Notes under the pieces: model-generated | Told to the model about the DNA's origin: nothing | The model's database searches: none | What the model saw: only the letters and a program-made list of their open reading frames with translations | Assembly (NCBI RefSeq): GCF_028288185.1 | Contig: NZ_JAQBOF010000022.1 | Coordinates: 1 to 64,000 of the forward strand | Reading direction: 5' to 3' | Source: Mucilaginibacter sp. | Lineage (GTDB): Bacteria; Bacteroidota; Bacteroidia; Sphingobacteriales; Sphingobacteriaceae | DNA: 64,000 bases | Part shown: positions 23,261-32,304 of the stretch, in pieces | Layout: every line of letters starts with the position of its first letter | Position numbering within the stretch: position 1 is the first letter of the stretch | Made by a program: the position numbers and the translations under genes

Positions 23261-25253
23261 GCTCAATCCAGTTACCATCTTCACGGATAATACCGATCAA
23301 TTCATCAAGGGCATTAGCTGCGCTGATGTTTTTCTTTACGGCTTCTTTGCCGCGGTAAAGGGTGATCTTATCTGTACCTGAGCCTACATAGCCGTAGTCA
23401 GCATCGGCCATTTCGCCGGGGCCATTTACTATGCAGCCCATAATACCAATTTTTAATCCTTTTAAATGGCTGGTACGGCTACGGATCATTTGTGTGGTAA
23501 CCATCAAATCAAACAAGGTACGACCACAGCTTGGACATGATATATATTCGGTTTTTGATATGCGTGAGCGTGTTGCCTGTAGTATACCAAATGCCGTTGA
23601 GGTAATGATCTTAGTATCAACTTGTGGCACATCTATCCAGATCCCATCGCCAAAACCGTCTATTAGTAATGCACCAAGATCCGTGGCTGATTGTAGTTGT
23701 AAGTTTTGAGTTCTGAGTTCTGAGTCTTGAGGTTCAAAAACATAACTCCGTTTAATAATAACCGGCACTTCCAATTCTAACTCTTCCATTTTAAAGAAGA
23801 ATATGCGTTGATCGGCCATGCCATGTAAGGCATCAGTTTCTAAAATAAAAACCAGCGAATTACTAAATGGCAATGAACCAAACTCGTCCGAATCAATATC
23901 GGCAGACTTTAATGTTACCAGGTTTAATGATGATGATCTGTCAACATCACCGACATATTCTTTTAAAGTAAATACGGGATGGCAAAGTGTTTTGTCAGCC
24001 AGTTTTTGCCAGGCCTGGTAATTATATAATTGCTTTAGGTTTGATGGCAAATTAAACGATGGCAATTCATTGCCAAAAAAAACAAAATCAACCGATTGCT
24101 CGGCCATATTATATTTATCCAACAACGGCGAGTAGATATACCCGGCACTATTTAATACCGAAGTGTCTTTCAGATTTTCTTTAGACAGATCAATCACCAC
24201 ACGCGGCACCATGTGCCCGCCTATAAAAGCGTTAGCTTCGTAGGTTTGGCGTTTTTTGTATTCGTAGGGATTATGTTTGAAGTTTTGAGTTGTGGGTTGT
24301 GAGTTGTGAGTATTTTCTTGATTCTTGGTTTTTGATTCTTGACTCCTCTTAACATATCGCTCTACCAATGCAATAGCCACCGGTGCTTCGGCTTCGGGTT
24401 CTTCGGTCAGAGATACACGGACAGTATCGCCCAGGCCATCTTCCAGCAAAGTACCAATACCTACGGCTGATTTGATACGACCGTCTTCGCCATCGCCGGC
24501 TTCTGTAACTCCAAGATGTAGTGGGTAGTTCATGCCTTCGGCAACCATAGTTTCCACCAATAAACGATAAGCCTGCACCATTACCTGCGGGTTGCTTGAT
24601 TTCATGGACACTACTAAGTTGTAGTAATTCAACGTTTCGCACATTCGCATAAACTCCATTGCCGACTCCACCATGCCCTGCGGGGTATCGCCATAACGAC
24701 TCATTATCCTGTCGCTTAATGAGCCGTGATTGGTGCCGATGCGCATAGCAGTGCCATACTCTTTGCAGATCTTTACCAACGGTGTAAACTTTTGGTAGAT
24801 ACGTTCCAATTCGCCCTGGTATTGCAGGTCGGTATATTCTATCTGGTCAAATTTCTTTTTATCGGCATAGTTGCCGGGGTTTACCCGCACTTTTTCAACA
24901 ATACGTGCGGCTACTTCGGCGGCGTTGGGGGTAAAATGTATATCTGCTACTAAGGGGGCGGTGTATCCCCTTTGACGTAATTGCTTTTTTATCTCTGCTA
25001 AGTTTTGCGCTTCTTTTATACTGGGCGCGGTAATGCGCACATACTCGCAACCGGCATTGATCATCCGAATAGATTGCTCGACTGTACCCATAGTATCCAT
25101 GGTATCAGTAGTGGTCATGCTTTGTATACGAATAGGGTTATTACCGCCCATAGGTACATCGCCAATATTAACCTCACGGGTAACAAAACGCGAGTACTTG
25201 GTTAACGAGTTACAATAACGGCCGGGGAGTAATTTTATAGCAGGAGCATTCAT
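23244..25253 (-). CDS. ispG: 4-hydroxy-3-methylbut-2-enyl-diphosphate synthase with large insert
   Basis: A 669-aa iron-sulfur enzyme of the MEP isoprenoid pathway, converting MEcPP to HMBPP. The N-terminal TIM barrel is at about 1-295 (GGNNPIRIQSMTTTDT, ADIHFTPNAAE, RIGTNHGSLSDRIM) and the C-terminal cluster domain at about 555-669 with CPSCGRTLFDL and GCIVNGPGEMADADYGYVG. Between them is the long insert found in Bacteroidota and plants. Two stretches in the insert are low complexity: about residues 300-327 (QESKTKNQENTHNSQPTTQN) and about 503-517 (EPQDSELRTQNLQLQS). They are written in the same words as intergenic repeats. Confidence 0.94.
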   Translation of the reverse strand: MNAPAIKLLPGRYCNSLTKYSRFVTREVNIGDVPMGGNNPIRIQSMTTTDTMDTMGTVEQSIRMINAGCEYVRITAPSIKEAQNLAEIKKQLRQRGYTAPLVADIHFTPNAAEVAARIVEKVRVNPGNYADKKKFDQIEYTDLQYQGELERIYQKFTPLVKICKEYGTAMRIGTNHGSLSDRIMSRYGDTPQGMVESAMEFMRMCETLNYYNLVVSMKSSNPQVMVQAYRLLVETMVAEGMNYPLHLGVTEAGDGEDGRIKSAVGIGTLLEDGLGDTVRVSLTEEPEAEAPVAIALVERYVKRSQESKTKNQENTHNSQPTTQNFKHNPYEYKKRQTYEANAFIGGHMVPRVVIDLSKENLKDTSVLNSAGYIYSPLLDKYNMAEQSVDFVFFGNELPSFNLPSNLKQLYNYQAWQKLADKTLCHPVFTLKEYVGDVDRSSSLNLVTLKSADIDSDEFGSLPFSNSLVFILETDALHGMADQRIFFFKMEELELEVPVIIKRSYVFEPQDSELRTQNLQLQSATDLGALLIDGFGDGIWIDVPQVDTKIITSTAFGILQATRSRISKTEYISCPSCGRTLFDLMVTTQMIRSRTSHLKGLKIGIMGCIVNGPGEMADADYGYVGSGTDKITLYRGKEAVKKNISAANALDELIGIIREDGNWIEPSLAE
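23703..23745. repeat. Repeat words inside ispG, second site
   Basis: On the plus strand GTTTTGAGTTCTGAGTTCTG AGTCTTGAGG, a tandem of GAGTTCTGAGTTCTGAG. In the ispG frame it reads EPQDSELRTQN. It is in phase and causes no frameshift. Confidence 0.55.
24280..24345. repeat. Repeat words inside ispG, first site
   Basis: On the plus strand GTTTTGAGTTGTGGGTTGTG and then TTGATTCTTGGTTTTTGATT CTTGACTC, made of GAGTTGTGAGT and TTGATTCTTGA words. TTGATTCTTGA also forms the hairpin arm at 6772-6836. Read in the ispG frame it gives about 28 polar residues between the barrel and the middle domain. Confidence 0.6.
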
Positions 25254-25288
25254 GGCAGGTGTGTTCTTTAATGCAAAGATAAGGAATA

Positions 25289-25546
25289 CTAGTAATGTCC
25301 TTTTAAAGAATAAACATTTAGCTTATCACCATCTAAGCCATACACTAACCTATGCTCATGATTAATCCGCCTGGACCATTTGCCCGATAATTCATGTTTT
25401 AATGCTTCCGGTTTTCCAATACCAGAATAAGGCGATTCTTGAATAGATTGAAGTAATTCTTTTATTTTTTTCTGCAAGCCGATATTTCCGCTCTTTTTTA
25501 AATCATGAAGATCTGATAAAGCTTTCGGTGTGAAAATTACTTCCAT
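25289..25546 (-). CDS. yoeB: YoeB/Txe-type mRNA interferase toxin
   Basis: An 85-aa RelE-superfamily toxin, matching the 84-aa size of YoeB. It starts MEVIFTPKALSDLHDLKKSGN and has the Glu-rich centre GIGKPEALKHELSGKWSRRINHEHRLVYG and C-terminal SLKGHY with the His-Tyr pair needed for catalysis. YoeB cleaves mRNA at the ribosomal A site. It overlaps the upstream antitoxin by 10 bp, so the two are translated together. Confidence 0.9.
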   Translation of the reverse strand: MEVIFTPKALSDLHDLKKSGNIGLQKKIKELLQSIQESPYSGIGKPEALKHELSGKWSRRINHEHRLVYGLDGDKLNVYSLKGHY

Positions 25547-25734
25547 AAATTTTCAACATCAACCTTAATGCCCTTACCTGCTTTAAGGTCTTCATCCCCT
25601 TGATTTATCATAGCTACAAATTCAGGGTCATAAGAAGTTTTCTTTTCTTCAAATGAAATTTTAAACGCTTTCATAAAAGCTTTTAAAGCCGTAAGCTGTT
25701 CTTTATTATTTGGATGAACTATTAATGTTTCCAT
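25537..25734 (-). CDS. Antitoxin partner of YoeB (DUF2683-like)
   Basis: A 65-aa protein METLIVHPNNKEQLTALKAFMKAF followed by a tail with YDPEFVAMINQGDEDLKAGK and VDVENLWK. It is not the classical YefM fold by sequence, but the DUF2683-like antitoxins of Bacteroidota pair with YoeB/RelE toxins in this order and length. The C-terminal part would bind the toxin. A TAAATTTG -7 box on the minus strand at 25746-25739 lies only a few bases before its ATG, so the transcript may be nearly leaderless and the site autoregulated. Confidence 0.8.
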   Translation of the reverse strand: METLIVHPNNKEQLTALKAFMKAFKISFEEKKTSYDPEFVAMINQGDEDLKAGKGIKVDVENLWK

Positions 25735-25821
25735 ATTTCAAATTTAAATAATTTTAGTTAAAAATCGATGTTTAACATCAGCGATAATTATTTACCTTTC
25801 GAAAGTATATTTACACCCAAC

Positions 25822-26442
25822 ATGAACAACGAATATTACCTGGTTGAAGGCGAAGAGAAAACAGGCCCGTACACTTATCAAGAACTAATAAATATGGGTA
25901 TTACTATCCATACAGAAATTATCACCTCAAAAAGTGATGCGCCGCAATACGCGTCTGAACTGCCCGAATTTATTGATTATTTTGAAGCACAAGGCATATA
26001 TTTCCCTACCGGGGATAATTTGGCTACTTATGGCTCCAGGATATTTGCTTTTATTATTGATTACTTTTTGGTGAGTATAATTGTTGCCATAATTGATATT
26101 AAATCAGGCTGGATCACCTTGCCCGCACAACCTACATTTACATTGCCGTATCCGCAATCCATTATATTGGTGGCCAGTTTTTCGGCTACCTTTTTATTGT
26201 ATAATGTATTGTTTGAGCTGTCTAAATTTAAAGGAACCATAGGTAAAATACTATGCAAAATAATGGTGGTTGATATTGATGGCCAAAACCTTAAAATAGG
26301 CAATTCTATTGTCAGGAATTTAGGTGTATTGGTATCATTAATGATCTATGCCCTACCCTTTTTAACCGCTTTATTTGGCGAGCACAGACAAGCCTGGTAC
26401 GAAAAACTAACTAAGGCTTACCAGATATCAAAAGCCAATTAA
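25822..26442 (+). CDS. GYF-like plus RDD domain membrane protein
   Basis: A 206-aa protein. Residues 1-50 (NNEYYLVEGEEKTGPYTYQELINMG) resemble the GYF_2 domain, thought to bind proline-rich ligands. Residues about 65-200 are an RDD domain with three or four membrane segments, including YGSRIFAFIIDYFLVSIIVA (with the R and D-D residues), FKGTIGKILCKIMVVDIDG and the end RQAWYEKLTKAYQI. RDD proteins sit in the inner membrane; some act in ion balance. An upstream ATG at 25768 is open but less like the family. Confidence 0.82.
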   Translation: MNNEYYLVEGEEKTGPYTYQELINMGITIHTEIITSKSDAPQYASELPEFIDYFEAQGIYFPTGDNLATYGSRIFAFIIDYFLVSIIVAIIDIKSGWITLPAQPTFTLPYPQSIILVASFSATFLLYNVLFELSKFKGTIGKILCKIMVVDIDGQNLKIGNSIVRNLGVLVSLMIYALPFLTALFGEHRQAWYEKLTKAYQISKAN

Positions 26443-26452
26443 TGTTAAGAGA

Positions 26453-27445
26453 TTAGTATCTCTTAACATTAAAGTCGGCCATACCGCCGCTCATTTTTAT
26501 GAATAATTTGTTAGCAGCGCTGCTAAAGCCCGGGGTTTCGTAGGTATTATCTTTAGTTTTAGTAAAACCTTCGAAATTGGTTGATGAAAGGCCGGTGCTG
26601 CTGGTTATACGGCAAGCCGCAGTTGTTGGCACGCTAATGCTTACCGATGACATCCCTGTTGATACCACAACATTTGTTGCAGACAATGGCTGGCCCAGTT
26701 TTACACTAAAATCTGCCGCGCCACCGCTTAGTTTTAATGATCTTACTTTAAATTTAGATAGATCAAAATCAAGCTTGGTAGCACCTGTTTTTACATCGAT
26801 GTTCCACTCAGGGTTAGGGTTCAGTTTAAAAATAGCTGTGTTATTTCTACCGTATTTACCATCTTTTTTATCCTCACTATCAAAGCCAAAGGTAAAGCCG
26901 TGGCCATTTTTCATTTTATAGGTAAGTACCGCGCTCGAGTCTGAATTAGTGCGTATAAGAGAGTTCACAAAGTGTTTACCAAAAACTTTGGTATCGGCAC
27001 TAAACAATTGGTTAGTGGTATCGCTTAACTTATACAATGCGCCGCCACCGCTTATATTCAATTCGGCAACTTTAATGGCCGTGGTATAAGGTTCGTCAAA
27101 AACCTTGCTGCCTTCTACTTTTGTTATTTTACCACCGGTGCTGTCGCTATCATCATTGGTATCAAAATTATAGCTGTAATCGTTCCAGCCGTTATGGCGC
27201 TTGCCAAAATTGCCAAATAAAATTAAGCAAAATCCAATGGCAACTACAGCTAATTTTACAACAGTTGCCCAGGCAGACCGGTTGTTATGGCCAAATATTA
27301 AATTTATGCCGGCTATCACTATTAGTATAGGTATGAGGTATACAAAGTTGAACCAATGGAAGGTTACATAGCCAAAGTTGTGAAGCAGTATAATCGCTCC
27401 TATCATTATCAGGACCGCGCCCGGAATTATTTTATCGTTTCTCAT
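26453..27445 (-). CDS. LiaF-like cell-envelope stress protein
   Basis: A 330-aa protein with LiaI-LiaF-type transmembrane segments at the start (about 8-24, 30-50, 62-80; PGAVLIMIGAIILLHNFGY, FVYLIPILIVIAGINLIFG) and a long C-terminal beta-helix-like domain (about 120-328) with SVSISVPTTAACRI and KLFIKMSGGMADFNVKRY. These proteins modulate the response to cell-wall or membrane damage. It lies 20 bp after the PspC-domain gene and must be in one operon with it. Confidence 0.82.
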   Translation of the reverse strand: MRNDKIIPGAVLIMIGAIILLHNFGYVTFHWFNFVYLIPILIVIAGINLIFGHNNRSAWATVVKLAVVAIGFCLILFGNFGKRHNGWNDYSYNFDTNDDSDSTGGKITKVEGSKVFDEPYTTAIKVAELNISGGGALYKLSDTTNQLFSADTKVFGKHFVNSLIRTNSDSSAVLTYKMKNGHGFTFGFDSEDKKDGKYGRNNTAIFKLNPNPEWNIDVKTGATKLDFDLSKFKVRSLKLSGGAADFSVKLGQPLSATNVVVSTGMSSVSISVPTTAACRITSSTGLSSTNFEGFTKTKDNTYETPGFSSAANKLFIKMSGGMADFNVKRY

Positions 27446-27465
27446 GATCGTATTTTTAATAGTAG

Positions 27466-28065
27466 TTAAACTGCCGGAGGAGTGTCCTCTGTTTTATCTT
27501 CTGCTTTAGTTTCTGTTACCGGTTCTTCGGTAGCGTTCCAGTTTTCTTTTTCCCAAGGATCTTGTTTTTTGCGCGAAAACATCAACAACAATCCTCCGGC
27601 AACAAATATCAGCGGCCATAAGCGGTCAAACTCCCAATTGGGCAACAAGTCAAAGTTATCTAACAAAAAGAATGATCCAAATGCTACTAATGCTATACCA
27701 ACAATTATCCCCGCGTTTGATTTCTTTTTAGGTGGCATTACAAACGGAGCGCCTTGTTGTTGTGGGCGCGCGAAACCACCAAACGGGTTAGGTACGCTAT
27801 AATCTGTCGGTCCGTCGCCTTGTGGTGGTACGGTATAATCAACCGGACCGGGGTTATTAAAACCGGGGCGGTTAAAACCATACACCTTTTTAGGCATTAC
27901 AATCCATAGTATAATGTAGGCTCCTAAGCCGCAGCCATGCAGTACCATTGCCAGTACAAATGCTGCCCTTACCAGGGTTATGTCAATGTTTAAGTAATCA
28001 GCAAGGCCCGCGCATACGCCTGCTATCATTTTATTATGTTCATCGCGTTGTAGTCTCTTTTCCAT
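27466..28065 (-). CDS. PspC domain membrane protein
   Basis: A 199-aa protein with a PspC domain at about 1-60 (RLQRDEHNKMIAGVCAGLADYLNIDITLVRAAF, then VLHGCGLGAYIILWIVMPK). A Pro/Gly-rich linker (70-110) is followed by two further hydrophobic segments (about 117-133, 145-160) and an acidic tail. PspC proteins act at the inner membrane in envelope stress. It is the first gene of the pair with the LiaF-like gene, a common Bacteroidota combination. Confidence 0.88.
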   Translation of the reverse strand: MEKRLQRDEHNKMIAGVCAGLADYLNIDITLVRAAFVLAMVLHGCGLGAYIILWIVMPKKVYGFNRPGFNNPGPVDYTVPPQGDGPTDYSVPNPFGGFARPQQQGAPFVMPPKKKSNAGIIVGIALVAFGSFFLLDNFDLLPNWEFDRLWPLIFVAGGLLLMFSRKKQDPWEKENWNATEEPVTETKAEDKTEDTPPAV

Positions 28066-28086
28066 GATCTTAGTTATTAAAATAGG

Positions 28087-28791
28087 TTATAATTGCCCGC
28101 CAGCGGGTTTTATGGTTATTTGGTCAACATTGGCGCCTTTGCTCATTTTGTAAATATTTACAATTGCCGATGCTATATCTTCGGGCAGTACCATTGTGTC
28201 TTTGTCAACATCCTGTCCCCTCCATGAGTCTGTTAATGTTGAGCCGGGAATAACCGCAGTTACCTTAACCCCGTGCTGTTGCATCTCTAATCTCATTACA
28301 TTAGTAAGACTTAGCAACGCAGCCTTTGTTACGCTATAAGTACCAGCATCAACCACCGGGTTTAATGCTGCTACCGAGCAAATATTAAATATATGCCCCT
28401 CGCCTGCTGCTATCATTTCTTTACCAAAACGGCGGTAAAGTTCATAAGTTGGCATCAGGTTGGTATTTATCATTTGCTGGAACAAACTATCTGCATCATC
28501 CAGTATTTTACTGTACTGGTACATGCCCAGGTTATTTACCAGGATGTTGATGCTGCCCAATGCCTTTGTGGCATCATTTGCAAATTGCAGTAACTCTGTT
28601 TTGTTACTACCATCCGCAACAGCGGTAAAAACTTTTATGGCCGGGTTAATTTGCAGCAGTTCGGTTTTAAACGCGTCAAGCTCGTCAGCTTTTCGCGAGT
28701 TAATGGCCAGGCTGATACCCTCTATCGCAAATGCTATGGCTATTGCCCTGCCCATTCCTTTAGTTGCTCCGGTTATTAACGCGTTTTTCAT
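28087..28791 (-). CDS. Short-chain dehydrogenase/reductase
   Basis: A 234-aa NAD(P)-dependent oxidoreductase of the classical SDR family. The cofactor motif is ITGATKGMGRAIAIAF (6-21), with NNLGM at 86-90, Ser139 (NICSVAA), Tyr152 and Lys156 (YSVTK) as catalytic residues. It resembles 3-oxoacyl-ACP reductase-like enzymes; substrate unknown. Same orientation as the PspC gene, 21 bp upstream, so they may be cotranscribed. Confidence 0.88.
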   Translation of the reverse strand: MKNALITGATKGMGRAIAIAFAIEGISLAINSRKADELDAFKTELLQINPAIKVFTAVADGSNKTELLQFANDATKALGSINILVNNLGMYQYSKILDDADSLFQQMINTNLMPTYELYRRFGKEMIAAGEGHIFNICSVAALNPVVDAGTYSVTKAALLSLTNVMRLEMQQHGVKVTAVIPGSTLTDSWRGQDVDKDTMVLPEDIASAIVNIYKMSKGANVDQITIKPAGGQL

Positions 28792-29012
28792 AGTATAAAA
28801 GTAGATATATTTGAGAGAAGCCGTTTATATAAATCGGGGAACAGGGCAGATTAATCGGTAAAAATGGAAATTTTATCCGTGTAGTAATTAAACAGCAGGC
28901 TTTAAAATATATGCTACGCTAAACAAAACCTAACATATTTAGTTAATTACTACGTTGTACCCAATCAGGTTTAAAAAGTAAAATGTATTTTTAACCGGTT
29001 TTATATGATAGC
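28792..29012. other. Divergent intergenic region between SDR and MlaE genes
   Basis: AT-rich, 221 bp. It must hold promoters for both directions, but no convincing pair of TTG and TAnnTTTG was found; TATTTTTA at about 28985-28992 is the nearest -7 match for mlaE. Confidence 0.3.
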
Positions 29013-29744
29013 ATGTTTCACAGTTTAGGCAAATACCTACTTTTATTACGATTAAGTTTCCGCAAGCCTGAAAAATTCAGTGTTTATTGGGCCGAGGTAA
29101 TGCGCGAAATGGTTTCTATCGGCATTGGCTCGTTAGGCATTATCGCTATCATATCGCTTTTTATTGGGGCGGCTACTACTATACAAGTGGCTTTCCAGCT
29201 AAGCAGTCCACTGGTATCTATGAGTATTGCCGGTAAAATTGCCCGCGACTCGACCATACTGGAATTTAGTCCCACCATATCCGCATTAGTTTTAGCAGGG
29301 CGCGTAGGTTCAAGCATAGCATCGCAAATTGGCACCATGCGTGTTACCGAACAGATTGATGCGTTAGAGATAATGGGTGTAAACGCGCCAGGTTATTTAA
29401 TATCGCCAAAAATAATTGCCAGTATGACCATGATCCCTTTATTGGTTATAGTATCTATAACGCTTGGATTAACCGGTGGTTATTTGGCTTGCGTATTTTC
29501 GGGAGATATTACTCCCGGCGATTATATTGCCGGTGTGCGCGATGGTTTTGACGGGTTAACTGTACAAGTGGCGTTGGTTAAAGCTATTGTATTTGGATTC
29601 CTGATCTCGTCCATTTGTGCTTACCAGGGTTTTTATACTTCGGGCGGCGCGCTAGAGGTTGGGCAATCATCAACCAAAGGCGTTGTATACAGTTGTGTTA
29701 TGATATTATTTGCCGATTTAGTTATAACCCGCATAATGCTATGA
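29013..29744 (+). CDS. mlaE: MlaE-family ABC transporter permease
   Basis: A 243-aa inner-membrane permease with five or six segments. It contains LSSPLVSMSIAGKIARDSTILEFSPTISALVLAGRVGSSIASQIGTMRVTEQIDALEIMGV, the core MlaE/DUF140 signature (shown in part), including the EQIDALEIMG coupling element. In Gram-negative bacteria this permease moves phospholipids between inner and outer membrane with MlaF and an MCE protein. The ATPase gene overlaps its stop (ATGA). No MCE-domain gene follows in the window, which is unusual, since many clusters have it next. Confidence 0.92.
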   Translation: MFHSLGKYLLLLRLSFRKPEKFSVYWAEVMREMVSIGIGSLGIIAIISLFIGAATTIQVAFQLSSPLVSMSIAGKIARDSTILEFSPTISALVLAGRVGSSIASQIGTMRVTEQIDALEIMGVNAPGYLISPKIIASMTMIPLLVIVSITLGLTGGYLACVFSGDITPGDYIAGVRDGFDGLTVQVALVKAIVFGFLISSICAYQGFYTSGGALEVGQSSTKGVVYSCVMILFADLVITRIML

Positions 29745-30493
29745 TCGAGATCAAGGATATTCATAAAACCTTTGGTGAGAATGATGTATTAAGAGGCATA
29801 TCGGCAAGTTTCCAGCCCGGTAAAAACAACCTGATTATTGGCGGATCAGGTTCAGGCAAAACAACCTTACTGAAATGTATTGTGGGCCTGCACGAGCCCA
29901 CCAAAGGCGATGTTTTTTTTGCTGGCGAGAACTTTACCGACATGAATTTTGAGCAGCGCGTACCTATACGCACGCATATTGGTATGCTGTTTCAAAACTC
30001 GGCCTTGTTTGATTCTATGACGGTTGAGGAAAACATTATGTTCCCCCTAAACCTGTTTACCAAAAAAACCCAAGCCGAAAAACTGGAGCGTGCCAATTTT
30101 TGCCTGGAGCGGGTTAACCTGGAAGGTAAAAATAAACTTTATCCCGCCGAACTTTCGGGTGGTATGAAAAAGCGGGTTGGTATAGCACGCGCTATATCCA
30201 TGCAGCCTAAATATTTATTTGTTGATGAGCCCAACTCGGGCCTCGACCCAAAAACTTCTATCCTGATTGACGACCTGATCAATGAGCTTACCGAAGAATA
30301 CCAAATGACCACCGTAATAGTTACGCATGATATGAACTCGGTAATGGGTATTGGCGAACACATTATATTTCTGCACAACGGCGAAAAATGGTGGGAAGGC
30401 AGCAACAAAGAAATTGCCAAAACCGATAACAAAGAGCTAAACGACTTTGTATTTGCCAGTAAATTTATGCAGGCGGCAAAATCGAAGTTATAA
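29741..30493 (+). CDS. mlaF: MlaF-type ABC transporter ATP-binding protein
   Basis: A 250-aa ATPase with Walker A GGSGSGKTT (34-42), a Q-loop at GMLFQNSALFDSMTV, signature LSGGMKKRV, Walker B YLFVDEPNSGLDP and H-loop VTHDM. The LSGGMKKRVGIARA signature is characteristic of MlaF. The start overlaps the mlaE stop by 4 bases (ATGA), so translation is coupled. Upstream codons in this frame (from 29615) belong to the antisense of mlaE and are not coding. Confidence 0.93.
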   Translation: MIEIKDIHKTFGENDVLRGISASFQPGKNNLIIGGSGSGKTTLLKCIVGLHEPTKGDVFFAGENFTDMNFEQRVPIRTHIGMLFQNSALFDSMTVEENIMFPLNLFTKKTQAEKLERANFCLERVNLEGKNKLYPAELSGGMKKRVGIARAISMQPKYLFVDEPNSGLDPKTSILIDDLINELTEEYQMTTVIVTHDMNSVMGIGEHIIFLHNGEKWWEGSNKEIAKTDNKELNDFVFASKFMQAAKSKL

Positions 30494-30525
30494 AGATTGG
30501 TTGTTGAAGATTAATCTTTGACAAT

Positions 30526-31335
30526 TCACTTCACTAATGTATACTGACCCCAGCAATCCGTATCATACCTGGCTGTGCCCAAGTATACGTTAGCTATTTT
30601 TGAATCTATCGACATGCCGGCGTAGTTACCTGCGGCATCACGGGTTATCTCAAAACCGGGTACATAATCTAATGCTACGGCGTTTAACCTGATATTATAG
30701 CTAAAGCGGTTCAAATTCGCGGCATCAATATTTAGCAATTTTAAATCAATACCCAGTTCTACCGTATATACCAGTTTATCGTTAAAACCAGATTTTGCTT
30801 TTATGCCATCTACATTATAAATTGACAGCAGCGTATCAACATCAGGCAAATTGTTTGTTCTTATATATTTTGCTTTTTCCTCAAGGCTATTATTACAAAT
30901 CCGCATTACCGAATCACGGCGGATGGTGTTTACGGCATCGGCTAAAGCGTCAGACAGGTTACTAAAATTAATTACGGCCCTGTTATTACGGCTATATACG
31001 GGATAAGTAACTGTAATTGCGTCAGCGATAGTTTTTTTATCGTTTTGATTGATGCTAAAAGAGACGCCGCCGTTAATAATTTTATTGATGATCTCGCGCT
31101 TATCGGTTTGAACAACTAAATACAATCTTTTATCATCATTGGCAACTGTATAAAAAACCTGGGTAGATCTATTATAGGCCTGCAAATGGTTACCCCATTC
31201 GGTAGACTTGCCGTCTATCTTAATATTAGCCGGAGCGCGCAGACTGTTTTTTTGGATGCCCGGAAGTTTTTGGGCAAGCGCCGTAAACGATACAGAAGCG
31301 AGTAATATAAGCTGTACTACTTTTATTTTTTTCAC
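30526..31335 (-). CDS. Secreted CBM9-like protein, paralogue 1
   Basis: A 269-aa exported protein, signal peptide cleaved about 22 (FTALAQ). The start of the mature part, LRAPANIKIDGKSTEWGNHLQAYNRS, and then FYTVANDDKRLYLVVQT, resembles the carbohydrate-binding module family 9-like fold, in which W and D residues contact the ligand. The last residues are WGQYTLVK. It is the third in a tandem of three. The start is GTG at 31335 (GTG AAA AAA ATA AAA), as in paralogue 3. Function unknown; substrate binding is family-based. Confidence 0.75.
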   Translation of the reverse strand: MKKIKVVQLILLASVSFTALAQKLPGIQKNSLRAPANIKIDGKSTEWGNHLQAYNRSTQVFYTVANDDKRLYLVVQTDKREIINKIINGGVSFSINQNDKKTIADAITVTYPVYSRNNRAVINFSNLSDALADAVNTIRRDSVMRICNNSLEEKAKYIRTNNLPDVDTLLSIYNVDGIKAKSGFNDKLVYTVELGIDLKLLNIDAANLNRFSYNIRLNAVALDYVPGFEITRDAAGNYAGMSIDSKIANVYLGTARYDTDCWGQYTLVK

Positions 31336-31404
31336 GATTTAGGTATTGATTGCATAAAGCTATATATAACCTATGGCTAAATCAATTTTATGATCGTATT
31401 TTTA

Positions 31405-32217
31405 TCATTTGACCAAAGTGTATTCCCCCCAACAGTCTGTTGTAGATAGCGCGCTGATGAATGAATTGGCCAGTTTGGGGTCAACAACATTCATCATATC
31501 TATGGTACCGTCGTTTTTCCTGGTGATGACAATGCCGGGTACAAAATCTATCTGCATTTCATTAAAGCGGATATTATAATTAAACTTTTCAGAATTGTTT
31601 ACCGATAATCCCAGCAGTTTAAGGTCTATTGATAATTCGAGCGTATAAGCCATTTTATTATTGAAGGCCGATGCTACCTTAACCCCATTCATATTATAAA
31701 TAGAAACAAGTGTATCCAGATCGTTTATACCGTTTACTCTGATAAATTTTGCTTTACCTGATAACCTTGAATTATTAAGATTCATTAACGAGTCTGTCAG
31801 TCTGCCGGCATCTTTTGAAGATGGATCTATTAATGCCATATTGTTAACATTGATATTGGGGCGGTCGTCCATATTAAACACCGGGTAAGTAACAGACATC
31901 CCGCCGTTGGTTGTTTTCTTGATCCCCTTTTTTATAGTGAGTGAAACGCCGCCGTTAATAATTTTGTTAATGATCTCGGGCTTAACTGCCTGTACCGTTA
32001 AATAAAGTTTATTATCATCGTTTGATAGCGTGTAATAGGCTTGTATAGCTTTGTTATAAGCCTGGAACTGGTTGTTCCACTCGGTGGTTTTACCGTCTAC
32101 CTTTATGTTGGCAGGGGCACGCAACCCGGCTTTTTGAACAAGCGGGAGCTTTTGCGCGTTAGCAATGTTAAAAAACAATAAAATGGGCAAAATGCCTTTA
32201 AATAGGGGGCTGGTCAT
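31405..32217 (-). CDS. Secreted CBM9-like protein, paralogue 2
   Basis: A 270-aa exported protein closely related to paralogue 1 (LRAPANIKVDGKTTEWNNQF against LRAPANIKIDGKSTEWGNHL; both share EIINKIINGGVS). The signal peptide ends NIANAQ. The start is ATG at 32217, but a GTG at 32225 followed by six adenines sits out of frame by one base, as if one A had been lost from the GTG-AAA-AAA-ATG present in the family. The 69-bp gap to paralogue 1 is short enough for an operon. A recent duplication is likely. Confidence 0.75.
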   Translation of the reverse strand: MTSPLFKGILPILLFFNIANAQKLPLVQKAGLRAPANIKVDGKTTEWNNQFQAYNKAIQAYYTLSNDDNKLYLTVQAVKPEIINKIINGGVSLTIKKGIKKTTNGGMSVTYPVFNMDDRPNINVNNMALIDPSSKDAGRLTDSLMNLNNSRLSGKAKFIRVNGINDLDTLVSIYNMNGVKVASAFNNKMAYTLELSIDLKLLGLSVNNSEKFNYNIRFNEMQIDFVPGIVITRKNDGTIDMMNVVDPKLANSFISALSTTDCWGEYTLVK

Positions 32218-32304
32218 TTTTTCACGAATTGGGTTAATTGGTTAAATAAATGTACTTATTTAAACCCTATTTAAAATAAATATTTTGTCGGGATAAATTA
32301 TATT

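Noticed and set aside
23110..23358. Plus-strand frame overlapping the ABM-like gene and ispG
   Set aside because: Out of frame with both real genes and composition is not protein-like.
29013..30493. Complete Mla lipid transport operon
   Set aside because: No MCE-domain (MlaD-like) gene follows in the window; the next genes are minus-strand and unrelated.
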